From Acidimicrobiales bacterium (GTDB taxonomy: Bacteria; Actinomycetota; Acidimicrobiia; Acidimicrobiales; Palsa-688): 6,959 nt of DNA. Under the pieces are notes generated by a model. That model saw nothing but the letters and a program-made list of their open reading frames with translations. It ran no database searches and was not told the DNA's origin. This document shows, piece by piece, positions 4,726 to 6,959 of this stretch. Position numbers and translations under genes: made by a program. The stretch covers positions 1-6,959 of the forward strand of contig JAFAWZ010000118.1 in NCBI GenBank assembly GCA_019241495.1. The letters are read 5' to 3'. The first letter of the stretch is position 1. Each line of letters starts with the position of its first letter.

Positions 4726-6423
4726 CTACCCGCGCCCGGCGCGTCGGGTGGTCGATCTCCTGCTCTGGCCCAGTTGCCGCCCGGCGCCGATCCCGTTGAG
4801 CAGCTCTTCGGCGTGTTGGCGGGCCGACTCACTGTCGGGCCGTCCGGACAACATGCGGGCCAGCTCTCTCACCCGCTCCTCCCCGTCCACGGCCGTGACC
4901 CGAGCGACGGTGCGCTCGCCCTCTTTTCCGGACTGGACCTCCTTGGCCACCGCCAGCTGGGCGTCTGAGAAGGCAGCTACCTGGGCGAGGTGGGTGACCA
5001 CCAGGACTTGGTAACGGGTGGCGAGAGCGGCCAAGGCCTCGCCCACAGCGAGTGCCGCCTCGCCTCCGATCCCGGCGTCCACCTCGTCGAAGACGAGAGT
5101 GAGAGGCGCCTCGCCGGCGTCGAGGTCCAGCTCGTGCGAGGAGGGGCCGATCACCAGGCGAACAGCGAGCATGGCGCGCGCCAGCTCGCCTCCCGACGCC
5201 ACTTTGGCCAGCGGTAGAAGGGGCTCGCCCGGGTTGGCTCCGAGAAGCCAGGTAACAACCTCCTGCTGCGGCTCTGGCCCCACCTCGACCTCGAATCGGG
5301 CTCGCGGCATGGCCAGGCGGTGCAGCTCCACCTCAACCGCCTGGGCGAACGAAGGCGCGCCCTGGCGCCGAGCCGCCCATAGCCGTTCCCGGGCCGCGAG
5401 TAGCTGCTTCTCGGCCCCCTCGAGCTTCGCTTCGAGCTCGGCGGCCCGCTGGTCGTGGGTCTCCAGATCCTCCACCTTGCCCCTCAGGTCTTCGCGGTAG
5501 GCGATGACCTCCTCCAGCGACCCCCCGTACTTCCGGCGCAACTCGCCGAGGGTTTTCCGGCGCTCGCCGATCTCCACCAGACGGCCCGGGTCCTCCTCGA
5601 TCGATTCGGCGATGGAGCGGGCTTGCCCGCCCGAGTCGCTGATCTCCTCTTGGAGGGCCAGCAGCCGATCCTGCAACTCGGCGAGCGGCCGGCGAGACCC
5701 GGTGGCGGCGACGGCTTCCCCCACGCGATCGACGGCTCCGCCATCTCCGGTCAAGGCGGACCAGACGGCCTGAGCGGCCGCGACGAGGCCCGCCGCGTCG
5801 GAGAGCACGTCTTCCTCGGCTTGCAAGATGGCATCCTCGGCGGGATCGTCGAGCGCGGCCGCGTCGATCTCGCGGAGCTGGTAGTTCAACAGGTCGAGCT
5901 CCCGGGCCCGGCTGTGTCGATCGCCACCGAAGGCGGCCTGCTGATCGCGCAGCTCCCGGACCGTTCTACGCCGCAAGACGACTTCGGTCGCGTCGATGCC
6001 TCGCGCCCGGTCCAGGCCCGACCGTTGGGCTGCGGGAGCCAGGAGGGACTGGTGGGCATGCTGGCCATGGAGGTCGACCAGGGATCGGCCCAGCTCCCCG
6101 AAGCGGCTCAGCGGAACCATGCGCCCGTCGACGTAGCAGCGGCTGCGCCCGTGCGCCGGGATTACCCGGGTCAGGACCACCTCCGACTCCGGCTGGCCCG
6201 GCTCAGTCGGCGGCCGGACGAACCGACCCTCGACTACGGCCTCTTCGGCCCCCGGCCGCACCAGGGCAGTGTCGGCGGTCCCGCCGGCCAGCAGATCGAT
6301 GGCGTCAACCAGAAGCGTCTTGCCCGCTCCGGTCTCGCCGGTCAGTGCCGTCATCCCGGGTCCGAGGACGAGCGTTTGGTCGTCGATGACACCGAGATGG
6401 GACACCCGCAGCTCGACGAGCAC
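4726..6423 (-). CDS. recN: DNA repair protein RecN (SMC-like ATPase)
   Basis: RecN is an SMC-like ATPase recruited early to double-strand breaks, where it helps hold DNA ends and sister chromosomes together for RecA-dependent repair. The protein has 565 residues, the usual size. It starts LVELRVSHLGVIDD, the normal RecN beginning. Walker A GETGAGKT is at 29-36 and the Q-loop region DLHGQHAHQSLL at 117-128. A charged helical, coiled-coil-rich middle spans about 145-350. The ABC signature SGGELARAML is at 410-419, Walker B LTLVFDEVDAGIGG at 441-454, and the switch histidine in VVTHLAQVAAFSD at about 475-487. All ATPase motifs are intact. The tail is short and basic (about 549-565). The GTG at 6423 is 6 nt after the NAD kinase stop, so the two are likely translated from one message; no strong Shine-Dalgarno sequence is visible. 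No SOS box was identified in the portion of the run visible here. Confidence 0.97.
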   Translation of the reverse strand: MLVELRVSHLGVIDDQTLVLGPGMTALTGETGAGKTLLVDAIDLLAGGTADTALVRPGAEEAVVEGRFVRPPTEPGQPESEVVLTRVIPAHGRSRCYVDGRMVPLSRFGELGRSLVDLHGQHAHQSLLAPAAQRSGLDRARGIDATEVVLRRRTVRELRDQQAAFGGDRHSRARELDLLNYQLREIDAAALDDPAEDAILQAEEDVLSDAAGLVAAAQAVWSALTGDGGAVDRVGEAVAATGSRRPLAELQDRLLALQEEISDSGGQARSIAESIEEDPGRLVEIGERRKTLGELRRKYGGSLEEVIAYREDLRGKVEDLETHDQRAAELEAKLEGAEKQLLAARERLWAARRQGAPSFAQAVEVELHRLAMPRARFEVEVGPEPQQEVVTWLLGANPGEPLLPLAKVASGGELARAMLAVRLVIGPSSHELDLDAGEAPLTLVFDEVDAGIGGEAALAVGEALAALATRYQVLVVTHLAQVAAFSDAQLAVAKEVQSGKEGERTVARVTAVDGEERVRELARMLSGRPDSESARQHAEELLNGIGAGRQLGQSRRSTTRRAGRG

Positions 6424-6429
6424 GCGTCG

Positions 6430-6959
6430 CTACCGGTCCTTGAGGTTGAACTTGGCCTTCAAGATCCGGTGGAAGTTGCGTTCGCCGAAGGTCACCAAGA
6501 GTGCGTCGCGGGCCCCTTCCCGGCATTCCAGGGTGTCGCCGGGCTCGAGGACGGTCGCGTGCCAACCGTCTATGACCACGTCCACGGGCTGGCCTCCGGT
6601 GGGAACGATCGACACGATCTCGTCCGCGTCGAGCACCAGCGACCGGTCGAACAGCATGTGAGGGGCAACCGGGGTGAGGATCTGCACCCGGGCTCGGGGT
6701 GACACGATCGGTCCCCGGGCCGACAGGTTGTAAGCGGTTGACCCAGTCGGAGTGGCGAGGATCAACGAGTCGGAGGCGAAGCTGAGGAAAGGCAGCGCGT
6801 TGACGGCTACTTCGGTGAGCATGGTGTGACCAACCGACGTGCGCTGCAGCACCACGTCGTTCAGTGCGGTCCGCTGGACGGTCGTCTCGTTCGCCGGCCC
6901 GGCGTGAGGCGTGACCGAGACATCGAGCGTCATGCGGGGCTCGACCTGGAAGTCCCCGG
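6430..6959 (-). CDS. nadK: NAD kinase, C-terminal part (N-terminus beyond right edge)
   Basis: NAD kinase phosphorylates NAD to NADP using ATP or polyphosphate, the sole route to NADP. The frame is open at the right edge and ends at TAG 6430-6432, leaving about 175 residues, roughly the C-terminal 60% of a typical enzyme of 280-300. Visible family features are the GDFQVEPR strand at the edge, the NAD-binding ALNDVV motif, ATPTGSTAYNLSA (the glycine/threonine-rich motif of the NAD-binding domain), TPVAPHMLFDRSLVLD, and the terminal F-H-R-I-L-K-A-K-F-N-L-K-D-R. The catalytic GGDGT motif would lie outside the window. Two small departures from what I recall of the family are ASDSL where DGL is usual and SARGP where SAGGP is usual. 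The ATG at 6933 is internal and is not the start. It is first in the visible run, directly ahead of recN, the same pairing as in Mycobacterium. Confidence 0.95.
   Translation of the reverse strand, partial: GDFQVEPRMTLDVSVTPHAGPANETTVQRTALNDVVLQRTSVGHTMLTEVAVNALPFLSFASDSLILATPTGSTAYNLSARGPIVSPRARVQILTPVAPHMLFDRSLVLDADEIVSIVPTGGQPVDVVIDGWHATVLEPGDTLECREGARDALLVTFGERNFHRILKAKFNLKDR

Noticed and set aside
5455..6702. A 415-codon plus-strand ORF opposite recN and the end of NAD kinase
   Set aside because: It has no recognisable motif, runs antisense to two clearly homologous genes, and long antisense ORFs are expected at this GC content.

Overview
The window looks like a compact, GC-rich chromosomal segment of an actinobacterium. 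The evidence is frequent GTG/TTG starts, the long antisense ORFs typical of high-GC DNA, and the order NAD kinase - recN - pyrG - Nudix ADP-ribose pyrophosphatase. That order resembles the core of the mycobacterial ppnK-recN-...-pyrG-Nudix cluster, remembered from known genomes. Three genes appear to lack a conventional Shine-Dalgarno sequence and to use leaderless or near-leaderless starts, which also fits. A deep-branching lineage such as Acidimicrobiia is a guess, not shown by the sequence.

Layout, left to right. Bases 1-688 (minus): scpA, the kleisin of the SMC condensin, running off the left edge. Bases 689-832: a divergent intergenic region with 3.6 copies of a 24-bp tandem repeat, flanked by two putative leaderless promoters of matching geometry. 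Bases 833-1834 (plus): trpS, tryptophanyl-tRNA synthetase, full length but interrupted at codon 249 by an in-frame TAG. Bases 1835-1999: a convergent intergenic region with a possible trpS terminator hairpin and three copies of a 14-bp sequence, two of which form a strong inverted repeat. Bases 2000-2344 (minus): a small DksA/TraR-type C4 zinc-finger protein. Bases 2410-6959 (minus): a tight run transcribed right to left: NAD kinase (start cut by the right edge), recN, pyrG and a Nudix hydrolase.

The minus-strand run mixes nucleotide and cofactor metabolism (NADP synthesis, CTP synthesis, ADP-ribose hydrolysis) with DNA repair (RecN). Gaps are 6 nt (NAD kinase/recN), 60 nt (recN/pyrG with the preferred pyrG start) and 15 nt (pyrG/Nudix), so co-transcription is likely.

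I see no unmistakable novel multi-gene system. The points most worth a second look are the amber codon inside an otherwise intact trpS, the 24-bp tandem repeat array between scpA and trpS, and the triple 14-bp repeat between trpS and the dksA-like gene. No tRNA, rRNA, CRISPR array, insertion sequence or integrase was seen, and no stretch over 300 bases lacks a gene.
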